A DNA stretch of 64,000 bases from Gymnorhina tibicen (lineage: Eukaryota; Chordata; Aves; Passeriformes; Artamidae). Below are positions 12,620-28,624 of the stretch, in pieces; position 1 is the stretch's first letter; each line of letters starts with the position of its first letter. Both the position numbers and the translations under genes were made by a program. The stretch lies in contig VXAZ01004023.1 in NCBI GenBank assembly GCA_013399875.1, forward strand, positions 1,425,422 through 1,489,421, given 5' to 3'. Below the pieces are notes generated by a model. The model did no database searches and was not told the origin of the DNA. It saw nothing but the letters and a program-made list of their open reading frames with translations.

Positions 12620-15600
12620 CTGTCAGTATCAGAAAAAAAAACCAAAACAAAAACCACAACATTATTCCTAAATAAATTACGAACTAAATCAATTGCTTAT
12701 AACATCAGAAAAATGGTAACAAGCAACATTCACATGATTATACACAAAGACATATGCCTTCCCAGAGTACAGTGAGACACTGGAGTTAATAATCAGTATT
12801 CTGAAGCCTATTAGATACATTCTAAACATACCTTTTTCTCCATTGCATGGGTTATTAGCATTACAGAATGCCTGTTAGTTTGAATAAACATAAAGAAAAA
12901 AGAAAGGATTTAAACTGATGGCAAGGTAATTCAGCATTTGGTACCACTGAATTACATGCTTATATAATTTATTTCTTTAGTAAACCAGGGAATTAATGTA
13001 GTATTGTGAGCTGCTTCCATTACTGGCAAATACATTGACACCACACACAGGAGTCGGAGGCAGGACTAGGCATGTGTGCATCCAGAGGTGAAATTGCTCA
13101 GGAAACCCACCTGCAGACACAGCCCTCAAGCCACCTTGAGAAAAGAGAGGAGCAGATACCTAAAACACAGCAACCCCCCACTCTCCTACCTTGCTGCCAG
13201 GGGCTCTAGATACCCGTGAATGAAAAGGAAGTGGAGAACAAAAACTGAGAGCTGGGGCCGTGTGCATTTTACACCTCTCAGCCATAGTACTGATAATTTA
13301 AATCACCTTCATTGCATTTAAGTAACAACCATTCTAACTCTTGAATGGGCTTCTCATGTTGCACACCTCCTCACAAGAAGGTGACACTAGGATTGCACAG
13401 GCAACTGCACTATCATCCATACCAAGATGTTCTTTCCGTCATATTGGAGCTTCCACACCATTCATGTAACTGAACAAGCATCATCTGAATAGTGCTCTAG
13501 CAAATTCCTGATGTATCTTTTAACATGCAAAACCTTATCGTTTCATATTCATCCCCTCACAGGGCTGCCACTCAAGTGGCAGATTCTACAAACATGCTCA
13601 TTTCACCTCTTTTTCCCTAGTTAAGAAATAACTGGCTGTTACAGTCACACTCAAAACACTGGGATCGAACCATTTTGGCTGGGCTGAAGACATTACTCAC
13701 CACAGTGATGATAAGCCCCACCATCTGACTGCCTTTACGACACAAGAGTCCCAACATCAAAACCCACACTCATGAGAGGACTGACATTTTCAAGAAGTGT
13801 CAGATTTACTGTTCAAGCACGGAAGACACACAGCAGCCAACCCCTGCCTTTTTCCAACTGTCCCTGGCGAGCAGCATGCCAAGGGCAAACTTTGGCTGAA
13901 TCATCCTGGGTAGCCACAAACCATGTGCAGATTGTGCACATATGGCTGTGGAGTATCTGCAAGAGTTGTACTTTTCTGTTAGGCATACCCAGCTGTGCTA
14001 CAGCAAGACGAGCTTCCCTGGTCGCTGCCAAGGCACGCTTTCTGGGAAGTGCAGCCCTGGAAGACTCTGAGATGCCAAATCACGACCCAAAAAGCATGCC
14101 ACGGCACTGCTGAACACTACTGCCAGCATCCCAAACTTAAAGCATTCACCATTTTCTCCCATAGCTTCAAACACGATTTAAAACATAGTTGCAGGAATGA
14201 CGCCCACCAGTTATTCGTGCATTTTAAAACCACAAAGTTTATTATTTTATCTTTATCTATTCTATAGAATTACTGGCATCTAATGCCACGTGACAAATCC
14301 AAGCTCCTTAATTTCACTTGTGGGACACAGGGCATAAAATTAACTTGGATGCTCCGAAGTCAGCAACTTTTGTTAAAATGTGTTCAGGAATAACAGTAAG
14401 GTACAGAAGAGTGCCACTAATTTTTAATCTGAATTGAAAATTCAATTATAGTTTTCTAATTCTTTCATACATTACTTTGGTTGAATTCAGAGAATACTCT
14501 CTGTTTTATGTAAAACACATAAGCAGTGAACTGCAACCCACTGGGTTGCATTTCTTCCCCCCTTCACTATGCTTCACAGAAATTCTCTAGACTGGGTTGT
14601 ATTTCATAAGTTTCACATCATAGTAATTAGAATGGAAAATAAAAGTATTGTTTGAACTTTCAGCTAACTGAGGAAGTAATAGATACATTTTTACACTGCA
14701 AAACTAGTTCTTGGCTTTTTTATGCCACTGTTAAGAGACTGTTTTGACTTGCCTTTTGCAATTTCCATAGTATACTAATGGTTTATAACAAAACATCAGC
14801 TGTGAAAGATGTTTGCAGTTTCAGCAATGCCAATAAAACACAAGAAGAAAACATAGGCAAAAATCATTTCCTGACTTAATATGAGCCACAGAGATACTCG
14901 CATTTGCCCACGTGGCTCAGTGTCACCGATTCCCGCATCTAGAACCTAGAGTCCTCTTTGTTCTTCAAAGGGATGCAGTAATCATCATTCATTTCCACTG
15001 CTTTGATGGTTAGATAGCAAATGCCTGAGAAACCCACGGAGACATTGGCACACAGAGCCAGTGACTAATAAGACAGCTATTTGCATAGAAGATCAGCCAC
15101 AATTTAGAATGTGTTGTGATAGATGTGGAAAGGGACTAACAGAATTATATTAGCATGTACGAAACTGAGATTGTTTTCACAATTTAATTCCTTGGGGACT
15201 ACGGCTCATCACCTTCTCTTGTAAAGAATCCCACATTCCCCAAGGAGGCAACTTGCCATGAGCCAGATTTAAACTAAAATATGGATTAATAAGAGGTAAT
15301 ATTTATTATTTATGAACCTTGCTGTAGGTTTTCAATGCAACTTTCTAACCATTTCTCAATAAAGAAAAAGCCTGAAACCTTTGTGAGTCACAAAACTAAT
15401 TCTCCCTTAAAACAGCAGTGGTCATCCTACAATAATTGGTCATCTTTACTGAAAGAAATTTACACTCGGGTATCTGACCATTTTGCTGCTTCTGACATCA
15501 GCAAATGGAGGATCTGGCTTCTCCTATATTTCTTTGCCAAACCAAAGGGACAGGCAGTACGCCCTGCCGAATGCATCCCAAGCAGCCTTCAAGTCCCTGG

Positions 15601-18600
15601 AGTTTTAATGACTACATAACCATTTAAAAAAACATGTAAAGGAGCTTGTTACTGCTCCTTTTATTGGCTACTCAAAATATATGAAAAGTAATTTCAGATA
15701 ATACGAAAGCAATGTGAGCCATCCTCAGCTTTCAAGCTTTTATAAAAGATGGTTTTAAGAAAACAAAGCAAGGCCCCAAAGAATGATTTTTTTTTTTATT
15801 TCTGCTTCAGAGATACTACAAGATTAAAAGACATACTTGTTTTTGTGGTACCCTTCACTGTTTTTTCACCCCCTTTGGCTTCCCCTCTAGTAATTCACCT
15901 TTGAAAGTACACACACTCAGAAAAATACAAGATTTTATTTTCCTCTTCTTTCTCTCCTAAGCGGTGGCTGATAATAATTAAAACGCATAATAAATTGCCT
16001 ATTATCACTTCTAAATGTCAATAGCATTTTTGTGAGATTAAAACCAGTCCTAAATGTCCATTCAAGGTCTGGCTATACTTTAAATCCCAATTTACTGTTC
16101 TTGATGTATACATAGCATTTTCTACACCAATAAAAAAATAAATTCCAGCCATTACTTTAATGAAATAGAAACTTGCTATGAATGACTTCAGAAATACTAA
16201 TAAAAAATAATAGGATCTATATATACAGAGATTGCACTTTGTACATTATTGGTACAATACAAATGATTAATAACAGTGGTAAGTCTTAAAATGTAAACCA
16301 GTGAACACTCAAAAGACATGCCTACCTGCATATCTACAAACTTTCTTAGCGCTGATAGCATGTCTGCACTCTTCAACAGTAGGTTGCCTAAATATTAACA
16401 GTGGGCACATTAAAGAAATAATCAATGAAATGACTGGTTTTGTAGCTGAAATATAGTTAGTCAGCTGAGAGAAAAGCAACTAAAACTTCAGGACAGAAAA
16501 GAACTGCTACAGAATGTAAAACTACTGGACCAAGTCTTCAGCATCTGTATATATGCAGAAGTTCCTCATCTTTAATTGTAAATAGGTATCTACCCTAAAA
16601 ATAACTCCTTTCTTGTTCGTTTTGTTGGATGTAATGCAAGTTGATCATTTGAACTCATAAACCAAGTAGTTTTTAATATGATTCAAAGATTCTATGAAAA
16701 CTTACTGATATCACCGACAGAACTGATCTTCTCCCAGCTAACTCCATACCTGATAGTTTAATAACTAATGGATATTAAAATATTTTCAAGTTACAAGAGA
16801 GCAAAAACAGCCTTTTATCCACCTCAGGTAAAAGTCAAGGAGAACATCAGATCCTCTGCAAACATCAAGTTATCCCAAAGAATTTGTAGCACTACATTTA
16901 AAGTGGGAAGCCATCTGCATGTAGGTATTTTGGAAATCGTTGCTGCTGATTATTTTAATTGGCTTTTTTTGTTGTACTGCTGAAGTACAACAACTAAGGT
17001 CTGTCTACACAGCAGTGGATGTAGCCTGCAGTCAAAATTGGTAAAATTATGTAGATTAATTATTTAACCATACTGTAGCCAAGAGAAAGAATTTAAAAAT
17101 CTTTACTACTACTACTACCTTAAAAAAAAGTACAAACAAAAAAATGGAAAACAGAATACATTCATGTTCTTGTGGTAAGTCTTACAGTAGTCTTCCATTC
17201 CTCTGGAAAATCTCTCTCAAAGAATGAGACTACTATGACAAAGGAAAGAGCACCCTGCCCATGGTGCTTCTTGGAGAATCTCTCTCTGCTTTATTTGCGG
17301 ATTTATTTTTCTGTTAATAAAAGGAATGTAATACTTCTTTACTTAATTTAGCCTTGAAAGCAGCAGAGGTGAATTAAATTTAATTAAATTTAGAAAAATT
17401 AATCAAAAACACAGGATCCATAACTCCAGTCAGAACAGATATTAAAATAATTTCAACTTTCTACACAAGGACAACAAACACTGTACCACATCCCAAGATT
17501 CAAACCATATAGGAACTACAGCCATGTATCAGGCTGTTTCATAGCTTCATGTAAGGACTAGGAACAAAACACACGTTGTTATTTCCAATTAGTACCCTCT
17601 GCACTCTAGGGAAAAGAGCTGCTCTATTATTTGTTAGCTATACGGTACCTACAAAACCCATGAAATTAGCTCTGCATTTATTTAACAAAAGTAATAAACA
17701 GGTAATAGTCCATAGGAATTTTCAGCATATTCTCATGAATGTTTCAAAATCCTAAGGCAATATATTCTGAAAAACTAATTTCATCAACAACCCAGATTAG
17801 TTCCACTAAATTTCAGGAACATAACTGAGACACACAAGCTACATAGGAGGCCATCTCCACTCCCTTTGCAACGCGTGAAGAAAGAAACATAATGGTAAGG
17901 AATCCAAATCACCTCTGGCGATCTTGCTTTCTTGTTATGCTCCTAAACCTCCTCAGAGTGCAGAAAATTTGGTGGGATTATTTACACCCAAATATTTGCA
18001 TTTTCCCCTCTAGTGAAGAGTCTACATATTTTTGCTAAACATAAAATGTTCTTAAACATCTGCAGAGTTGAAAAGATTATCCTTAAATGTACTCACAGCT
18101 AGGAAAACAAAATTTCAAGGGTGGCAAAACTTGAATAAGATTTTTTAAAAGAACTTCATATTTATGTAAAATTGCTCTCTTAAGTGAAAATAGGCTATTA
18201 AAAACGTTAAAAGGTTCCTTACATTCCCAGGAGACTACAGTTTGTCTCTGCTTCTACAGGATGAAAATGTATTAGGCCAAAACACACTTATAAAAGCACT
18301 ACTTACACAGAAGAGATCTATTTAGCAATTGGTGTTATTCTTGTACAAAAAAGTATGAAATTTTGCAGAAGAATATTCCTAACTGTAGTGATTCTATGCA
18401 CTTTACATTTCATTTTCATTATTAGGACATTATGTCTTCAGAACAAGATTCCCTACTTACTTCAGAGATGAGTAGAGCTATAGCATGTGTGAAACATATA
18501 TTCAATTTAATATGAAGACAGATCTTCATCTGAACAAATTTAGAATTCCAAAAGTTCAAAGAGGAACATTTTTCCCCCATTTTTATGAAACTATGATGGC

Positions 18601-20788
18601 ACTGATGTGTCAAGAAAATATCCTTAAAGAAGTTCAGGAAGGACAAAAGCACACACGTAGTTCATTTCTGCCTTGCCAGACAGTTCAAAACATAGTACTT
18701 CACCGAGGGAAGAGTAATGACACCATATGCAGTATTTCAGAATAACATTCTTCAAAATAACAGAATCTGTCTAAACATTTTTGGGGGGAGTGGGAGGGAC
18801 ATGGGACTATGGTAGAAATCAGAGCTAAAAAGGGTAGAAAGAGAACTGACATCCACCCCAATGCCCAGAGGCACATCTGCCAAGGCTGGATACAGCTTTC
18901 ATGGGAGCACCTGCAGATGCTGTACAGACACCTCTGTGGCACAAGGCATAGGGAGGACATCACCACCACCACCACACAAAACAGAGTGAAGCACATACTC
19001 TCTGCCTCAAGAATTAAAAGTTCATCAAGTCAAGAGCAACAATAAGAAACAATTATTTGCTCTGTCTCAGTAACTGAAGCATCAGCAGTGGACACTTTTG
19101 CAGTTCAGTTAAATCCCAGCAATTTTACTCCCTCTTTGATCCCCACCACACACCCCTTCAGCATTAATTTCCTTTGATAAAGTAGGGACTAATTTAAATA
19201 ACAGGTATAAAGCTAGAGGTCATAGACCTTAAATTTCAAAATCAGCTAAGTCTGCCTAAGCACTTCACATTCTTAAATTTAGTAAGAGTCCCATGTGGTT
19301 TTACTGAAGTCTTACTCCAAAACCTCAGAGACTCTGTTTTGCCCTCCTAGGTGTTACAGCAAGGGAAGAGTGGCTTCCTTCCCTTCTTTAAATGAGAAAT
19401 TAAGCCCTCTATTCTCCCCTCTTTAGTTTTGGGAACTGACAAAAATTGTTTTTCCTAAATGTTACTTCTTTCCTGGGACTGGCACAAGCCATAGCTTGCT
19501 ATAAGCCTGAATGCTTTAATTATATACACTTGTTAATTTCACATTTGTAGATTTTTAAGCTTAGGCTCATTTTTGATGGAAATGAAATTCTGATTTCTTC
19601 CTCAAGTGAGAAGAAGTATTTAGGGATTATCCTTCTCTTTAGTATATCCATCTTAAACTACAGCTTTCAACCATCCAGAGGACAGTGTTTCACAAAGTTT
19701 TCAATATTGCAAAATGGGATAATGACCTTCATGAAAATAAATCTTGTAATTTCTAAAGTTATTCACACACGCACAAAAGTTGGAACAAGTAATAATTTCA
19801 TATTGATCATGCCATCATGCTTTTGTATATATATTGTATCATGCTTTTGTTTCTATGGTGCCTTTCTTTTCACTTGCCTTATCTTAAGACTACTAAAAGT
19901 ACAAGCTTTCTGAGTGAATTATTTAAAAACTGAAATAGTTTTTTTGAACTAATATATCAAAACAAGACAGTTTGCTGGAATTTTTCCTTTCTTTTCACAC
20001 TCTTATGCTGTTTATAAAACAAACCCCTTTATAAAGTATATGAGGCTAACTCTTAGTTTAATTTGTCTCCACTAATTCTAATATTGATATTCATTTTCCT
20101 TGAATATGTTGATCATTCAAGCAGAAACTCAACTCACGGCAAATAAAACTAACTTAATAACTGAAAACCAAAAGAGAAAACAGCCACAAATAAGCCACGC
20201 AGGCACAAAGCCGGGAGGCAGACAAATGTGCCCTTCTGTAACATATTTCACCGTAGTACAACACAATGCCCCATCACATGACTTCAAGTCATAATAATTG
20301 CTAAAATTGGTCACCACATTTATAGCCTAATGATTGCTTCCCTTCTTACCCTGAGCAAGCTTGCAGAAGTTGAACGCACACTCCAAATGACAGCAGCAAA
20401 TAATACTTCAGTCCACATAAACCTAATTGCAACACTTCAGCAAAACTGAATTATTAGTTCCATTACTAAACCTGGTGTTCAAAAGGACTTAAAAGGTAAT
20501 CTTTCCATCCAGCATTCAGAACAAATGCTCATTTTCTTCCTTCCTCTGGAGCTACTGCAGCTCAGTAAGTATTAAACAGGCTGATCTATGGATGAAGAAA
20601 AATAGTTTTATGCCTTTTTTTTTGTTTCACATGCTGTATTAGGCATTCAGGAAAGCAACTCGGCTTTAAAAAATAATCACCTATTCTAGTCACCAGGCAA
20701 AAGAAACATGAAGTAGAAAGAGTTTTAATTTGATGAGTTTGTTATTTATGTTTTCCTCCATTTTTCAACAGCTGATTAAAGATACAGT

Positions 20789-20905
20789 AATCACAGAATC
20801 AGTCAGGTTGGAAGAGACCATTGTGAGTAATCTGGTCCAACATCCCTCATCAAGCAGAGTCTTCCTAGAACACACAGCACAGGACTGCATCCAGATGCAG
20901 ATTTT
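20789..20905 (-). mobile_element. CR1 LINE 3' tail fragment, antisense
   Basis: Plus-strand text reads 'AATCACAGAATCAGTCAGGT' then 'TGGAAGAGACCATTGTGAG', 'ATCTGGTCCAACATCCCTCA' and 'GCACAGGACTGCATCCAGAT'. This is the reverse complement of the avian CR1 3' end, with the terminal ATTCTGTGATT-type repeat at its left edge. It is a short, 5'-truncated, diverged copy. Confidence 0.85.
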
Positions 20906-23900
20906 CCCCATAAAGATCAGAATATAAAGCTGGCATGCATTTCAGTCTTAACACAATATATCTTTTTTTGTACTTTTTTTCTTTAAAATTGAGACGAAAA
21001 CCAGTAGATAACCAGTTGCTAACTTAGTGTTAACAGATAAAATGTAAAGTTCAGCCCTACAACACTTAATAATGAGCTTAATAGTCAGGTTTAGTGAACA
21101 CAGACCCATAGATGTTAGCAGCATTTCCAAAACCCAGTCCTACTTTGTTGGTTTTGAAGGATTAGGCTATAACTGGGTGAAAAGCTTAATACTTCGTAAA
21201 TAACATCAGCTCAGTAGTTTCCAAAGTAGTTCAAAACAATAGGCCAAGCACACTCTGTGCAGATTTTATCTAAATTGCTCAAGACTTGGCTCTCCTGAAA
21301 ACTACCTAGAGATCCCATTAAAGGCAATGATTTATAAGATAAAGAATAAAGTAATAGCTTACATGATACCATCTCTTTGGGAACTTTATGTTGTATTTTT
21401 GCAAAAAGGGGAATATAAGATCACTGGTATCTATCTACAATCTGAACCTTGAACAAAGATTGAATTAAAGGAATGGATCAAAATCAGGCTAAAACCTTTA
21501 TATGCACCAAATCAAAAAATAAGCTTTGATAGCCATCAGAAAATCTGGTAAACTGTTTCCTTGCCTCATTTTAAGGCAGAAAAAATTGTGGAGCACAGCT
21601 GGGAAGAAAGGCAGCAAAATGAAAAATCATCAAACAGCAGAAAAGTATCAGTTGAAACAGAAGAACATCATGTGAACATCTGAAGATTTTGTATGCAACC
21701 ATTTGTGCAAATGTCTGTTTGGGCTCTTTTCGTGGCTCTTCCCACTAATGGGAATGGGGTGGGAGGAGACTGCATCCCCATCTCTTCCGTCTGCTCCTGA
21801 ATAGCATGCAGGTGTGTGTCATAAGGAAGAGATTCTGATTCCAGGTTCATTGCCCAGAAGAATACCAAAAGAAAGGATGACACTGAGACAAACACATTTA
21901 AAGAAAAATATTCCTTTGGATGTTTCGAGTCATTCAGTATGAGTAAAATTCTAGTTACTATAAAAATACTGGTGAAATACAAAATTGAACACATTTTGAT
22001 GGGTGGCTGTTTCAGGAGATGGCAGATTTTTTTAAGATCCTGGATTCTGATGTGTTAAAGGTTGGCCTTTTCTGGCCTAAAAGATACCTCTGATGAGAAA
22101 TTCCTATACCACAAACCGGTTACAAATGGAATAGTTGTAAGTCTGCTAAAAGACATCATTTGAAAAGCAGTTTTGCGAGCATTTCTTCAGGAACCTAGCC
22201 CGAGATGAAACAGCAGATGACAACCCACTCCATTGGCTCAAATTTCCTGAGTGCATCTCTCTAAGCACTCTGGGTTTGCAAATGCCTTTGGCTACAGTCA
22301 AGCAGAATGTGTGCTTCTGCCGTAAAGTTTTATTAGGAGAAGGTGGATGGACTGCCTAAAATCTAGCCTTGTAGATGACATACAACAACAAAAAACCTTC
22401 CAGAGCATATAGTAAAATGAGTTCAGATTGGTTTTCTGGAGAACACACCAACATCACAAGAAACTGCAGGTCTCTTCCCTTCCTGCTACAATTGCCCAGT
22501 CTGGCCACTACTGTACCAACAGCTGTGCAGCTCTGTAACTAAGTTTAAAACTTTAAGGAGAGCTCAGTCAACTCTGAAAATGAAGCTAAGTTGCTTCCTC
22601 TTTTACCTTTCAAAAGACTTTATCCCACACACTCAGCTTTACAGTTGTCCCAGTTGTTTCCACACTGATCTATATATTCATTTTAATAAGGTGAGTAAAT
22701 AAAAATGTGTCACAGTGTAGTACAGCAGAAACATCTTTTCAGCTCTTCACTATTTCCAGCAATGACAATGTTTCAGTGTGAAGGCTCAAAAGCAGAAAAG
22801 AGATAAGTTTGGTCGGAGAGCCCTGAGCTCATTGCCCTGAGCTTTTTCCTACACACATTATTCCCTCCCCTTCAAGGTCCCCTCAAGGTACAGTACATAT
22901 TCTATAGTGTCCTTCTATGGTCAAGATACAGAATTGAACTAAGCCTATACAATATACATAACTTGTGTGCAATAAATGACAGAATACAAGTGCTTTGAAT
23001 TCCTTACTCTACATATATGGCTATGTTTTAGTATGGCATCCACATTTACATCATAATTTCCACAGCTCTACATAAACATGCATGAAGATAAACAGGCATT
23101 CTTCCCATGCAGAACTGGGAAAATTCATCCAGAAGCTTTGCTTTGCACATTATTTCAGATGTACTTTAATGAAGCCATAAAAGATATTAGCAAGTGTGCT
23201 GGGAACTTTAGTTTTAAATTATTATGATCTGTTACTCTAACAGAAGTTATTACTATTATTTAACCCCACTGGTATACTTAAAATGAAAACAGTTTCAAGT
23301 TTTTTTCAGTAGGTTTTGTCTCTGCAATAATTTTTTCAAGAATACCCTTCCTGTTTAGCCTGTTGGTCTCTCGCTTTGTATACATAGAAAGATACCAAAA
23401 TAACCCAGGCTTTCAAATTATCCTATTTTTCAGAATAAAAAGTAAGCAGCAATCTAAGAATGCTTTACTAACCTTTTAACTCCAAATTACAGAAAGATTC
23501 ATTCATAAATTAAATAGAATGTCAAAAAATTCCAAGGAAAGCAACATCCACCCTTGCTCTTACCATTTTATGATTTCAGAACAAAAAAAACCCCAGGAAA
23601 CTATTAGTTGCTGCAATTCCTAGCAGTTCAATTAAAATAACACTCAAATTTGTTGAAAAAACATATTTTAGAAAGCTTTCCATGGTGCATATATATACAA
23701 CAAAATAGAAACAATGTTTTTCATGTCCTCTGCAAAGGGAAGAAATGACAAATTCAGACAGATTCAGCATAGCTTTGCCTAGGACACTAAACAGCACATA
23801 CGCAACAGGGACTTTGCAGCAACCAGGTGGGAGGGAGAGCTAACAGAGCTTGCTGAGCTAAGGCAGATGCATGGTCAGAAACACCACAGCAAGCTTGAAC

Positions 23901-26900
23901 CCAATCTCAAACCAACCTACCAAGGGCATTTCTACTAACAGAACTAAGTCTGTGTCTTTCAGGACCTTCATCATGCTTTCAAATTTTTCAGGACATGTTT
24001 TCCATAGAAATAAAACTAGATGCAACATTCCAGCACTGGTCTTAACATGCTCCTACCCCTCCTCTCCTAGGCAGCACCAGCCCTTCTTGACACTGCACTT
24101 GAATCCCCTTTGTCTACAGGACCTTCCTCACAAACCTCTAAGTCTTCCCTCAGCCACAGCTTTACAAGATAAAAATTTTCCATTCTGCACACATATCCAG
24201 CACTCCTTGTTCCTCAACACATGCACACAAACTGCATTCTAACAGACTTATGTTACCATGATTTCAGCCATGCTTTAAACTTCATCCTTTTTTCATCAAT
24301 CCAGCAATCACTGAACTATTCATCATTTGCCACTATTGCTTGTATGTTTACACACAGACAATTGACCAAAATGGCAAGCATATCACACCTGATGCAAGTG
24401 CTGGGGGGAGTCCCCACAAGCTCTCAAACACTGACAGTGGCCTCTAGCCATTACTTCTGAGTGCTGGCAGCTCACCAGCTCTTTATCCATTTTATTGTTA
24501 CTGTACAGTCCTAATTTTAAAATTAATTTTAGTTGAGTAACAGTAAATCAAGGACCTAACCAAATTTAAGTGTTAGCTAGATAAACAGTGTGCTTTCAGA
24601 TTGACAGCCAAGACACAAAAACAAAACAAGTAATACAGTGCTTCAGGTTAACTGTTTCCTCTTGGCAAGAGCATAAGTAATACAAAACTGGTCTAGCAGT
24701 AAAGTAAGTGATGCAATCTTAATTGGAGGCAGTGTAACCAGCTCCACACACATGAGAGCAATACACAGCCTACTGAACAATTTCTATGTAATACACATTA
24801 CATGAAAGAAGGATCTATGGTTTTTAATATAAGCTTTTAGGCTTGATCACTTTTAAAAGCAGAAAAAACCATGGGGTCAGAGTTTAAGTAGAGATGGTGA
24901 TATGATAAAGCCAAGTATGGAAATGTCCTCCACACTGACCTGGTATAGTGACAAATCAAAAATACAGGTAATTTAAAAAAGAAAGTTTTGAACATGTTCA
25001 ACTTAAAATTACAGAGGAGTCTCATCAACAAGCTCTGAGTGTCTGAGTGGCTTTAAGATGTTGGTGACCCAGGTGCTTATCTCCTGCCAGGGTTAAGGAT
25101 GCTGTAAGAAAGGACAACAAAAGGGGCTGTGTTCTGTGCCCAGGACCCAAGTCCCAGCCTCTGCATCAGCACAAGGCACCCTAAACAAATGTGAGGGAAG
25201 TGAACTGAGGTGCAGGTATTGCCAGCTCTTCCATACAGACTGCAGTCTGAGGGGTGGGGAGAAGCAACCAGCTGGCAGCATCTTAAACTACAGCATTTAA
25301 GGCTTCCAGAGTACATCTGTCAGAGCCATTTGTGAATAAATTTCAGCATAAGAGTTTGTAGAATTGAGAACTTCATATGTAAAGATTACAACGAAAACAC
25401 AATAGATAAAAGCACAAAAAAGCTACAAAGGCTGATTGATAATGTAAATGTGAGAGGGAATTATCATGGGTAAACTTAACCTTTTCTTCATTTACACGAC
25501 ACAGCACAGCCGGAGAGAAAACAATTGAGACTTCGATATCTACTACATTTTCAACCCAATCTGTTTCCCCAATATAAAAAACAGTTCATGACATAAAAGG
25601 TTACTATTTTTTTTCCATTATTTATTTTATTTCAGTAGAAATATATGAGGATTAATTCAGCTTTCTGGCTAGAGGCAACCAACTACAGACGTTGCAACCC
25701 CATTTTTATTTTGTTGTCTTACCTACGACTAGAAATAACAGCAGTAATAAGTGACAACAAAATTGTGTAGAAAATGGTGTGCTTCAGCTTGCCCTCTGGA
25801 TTTTAACTTTCCACTACCACGCCCAACACTAACCTACTGCCAACATTTGCTCTTTTCCCCTCTCACATTTCTCCTTTCTACTGTTAAGTGACTTCTCCAC
25901 CGTAAGTTTCGGCTGTCAGAACAGTCTTTCCCCATTTATCCAGCCCAACATCTAGTCCTGGATTTCTACTGTACCCTTCCTTTCCTATCTCCCATGCTTC
26001 TTTACAAACACTACTAGATTTACATTGGCTAATTCATCAACTTTCCTTCCCAATTCTGCCTTATTTTTGATTGTAAAACATACTGAGTGAAGGATGATGA
26101 CAAGAACAATCACAACACATGAATGAACAATATTTTGATGATGTATGAATTATCATACTTAAAACTGCAAAAAATCTCGGGACACAATAAATTGTACTGT
26201 GCAAAGCTCCACTGTCACCGCACTGTGTGTTTAGAGAGGCGGAATCAAATTTAATGCTGATTTTTAGCCCTGTGGCTAAAAAAACCACAAAACAAATGAG
26301 AAACAAAGGAATTAGCACTGTCCATGTTAGGAATGCCTCAAGTATTTACTCAACCCACTGAATTACACGGGTATCTATGCACAGATACTGATACAAAATC
26401 ACCTGGGATTCCATGACATTTTCCCATGACCTTCAAACATAATTCTAAAGAATAAAAATGTATCAGGAATCACACACTGTTGCAGATAATTCTGCAATAT
26501 TAAAGCTGCATTAATGCAAGTCCTACTTGGAAAAATACACACAAGAACTTTTTGTTCTTCTGTAGCCATACCAGTGACCAGTGACGTTTGTCATGAAACA
26601 AGAGTTCCTTCCTCTACAGCAAACACCACAGTTTTTCTGGAACTATCTTTCCTTCTTATTTTCTTTTCAAAAGGAAAAAAGATTACTGCCTGTTTTATTT
26701 TGTGAGCCAAAAAATACTTCAAGAATAAATGTGATTATTAAAGAGCTATAAAATACACTGCATTTCTTCATCTCCTCTACCAACCATGCCACGAGGTTTA
26801 TGTTGTACATAATACTTCAATGATATATTCGATCATCAGGTTTGTTAACTAAAAGCAGTTTCACTGTGCCTGTGATTGATAAAACTACAGGAGTATTAAA

Positions 26901-28624
26901 ACATTAAAAATGTTAATCTTTGTAATAATCTCCTGAAAAATTTTTGTATTAATTTAAACCATGGATCATTTTAATATTTAATCATTGCAGACTTCACTTG
27001 GAATGACGATAGCCATTCACAGAAAAGCACTTCATTTTTTATTTTGAAAAATGATCAGCTAGTATTTATTCTGTAAATCTCTTCACATTTTTTCCTCAAG
27101 CTAATAAACCTGCAAGCAAATGAAAAAATCCACAAGAGCAGAAAAATTTAAGGCAGAGTTTGTGTCAGAAAACATTGACTTTCACACTCGTGTTTCCCAG
27201 GAGTAACTGCATTACAAGAGTAGTACTGTATGAGAGTCGAAGGATTGAGGGAGGCTTCTACCGCAAATGGAAATCACTGGCTTCTTTGTCTACACCTTAC
27301 AACCATCTATGTCGCATTGTCTTTACGCATCTCATAACATGTAAACATAATAATTCACTTATTCTTCACAAGTACTTAACAGAGTGACTTGGCTCCCCAT
27401 AATGATATTAAACTGGTCTAGGTTTTTCAACAGGCAACCCAGTTTTGTAACATTAGCCCACCCGTATCCGCTCCTGTAATTCACAGCTTGCCTTACTTAA
27501 TGCAAAATTTAAATTAATATGGAAATATCCCAAAGAAAAAACTCCAACAACTTCCCAGTTATGATAAAAATCTCACAGAAACTCTAAAATTCTAACTGTG
27601 GTTAACAATAACTAATCTTGATAGTATCAATTCATTTTGAAAGGTATTTAAAATTATCTAACCAAAAGTAATTTATGGTCTAGACAAACGAATTTCACAG
27701 AAAAATGCAAGGACAGTATCTTCACTGAGCTGCAGAAAAATAACCCAAAAAAAACAACCCTTGTCTTGTTTTCTACGTGGCATCCACTAAACTGGATGTT
27801 CCCTGGAGCTACAGCCATGAAGTACACTGAGCTTCAGTAGCCCTCTAGACTGGGCTGCAGGAATTTGGCTGAAATATTTGAACTAAGTAAATCCTAAAGA
27901 TGCCCTAGGCAGTACCACAGGTTAATATATTAGCTTACACGACTAGACTTCATTCTGTATTTCTGACCAATAGTTAGGTAGAAGATTTCCAAACTGACAC
28001 ACAAACTGGCTTCCTTATCTGAAGAGGCTGCAGAGTCTAACAGCATGAGCTACAAAATCACAGAACTGGCAGAAGTGAGTGCGGCATCCTTCAATGCATA
28101 TAAACTTACTCTGCATACTTCAAATTCATGGAAAAAACCCACAATCAACCAAAGAGCAGCAATAAAGGTGCTGCCTTTACTCCTGATTTTATGAAGAAAG
28201 TATGTATCTTCTTGCACACTACCTTTCACTAAAGTATGTTCTTAAGGAAAGACATATGGAAAAATCCTGGTCATTCAATGTGATGCAGTAATGAACTCTA
28301 GAACTCAAGTTGCTTGTATCTGAAATGGAAGGCATAGTCCTGTTTATATGACTTTAAAAAAAACCACAAATATGTCTTTGTATGAAGTCCAATGCAAGAC
28401 AAAGCTACTTACATTAGGAATTTTACCACTGTTAACACGCATCTCTGCTTTAGAAACCTGATTTGAAGCAATCTTTCAAAACCTAGATGTCTGAAGAGAT
28501 CCCACATTTGCACTGAAAAAGTATTTTCTATAATGTTTTTGCAGATACAAAGTACTGTTTTAAGCACAGTAAGAAATCAGTTATAGAGCACTGAGGTAAT
28601 CTCTTCTTGGCTACATAAATCAAA

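Noticed and set aside
13772..14113. 113-codon plus-strand open frame
   Set aside because: The opposite strand is also open (13813-14031), it has no recognised family, and it lies in a moderate GC patch of the TRIQK intron.
18700..19045. Opposing open frames with CACCACCACC run
   Set aside because: The triplet run keeps frames open on both strands. No coding evidence.
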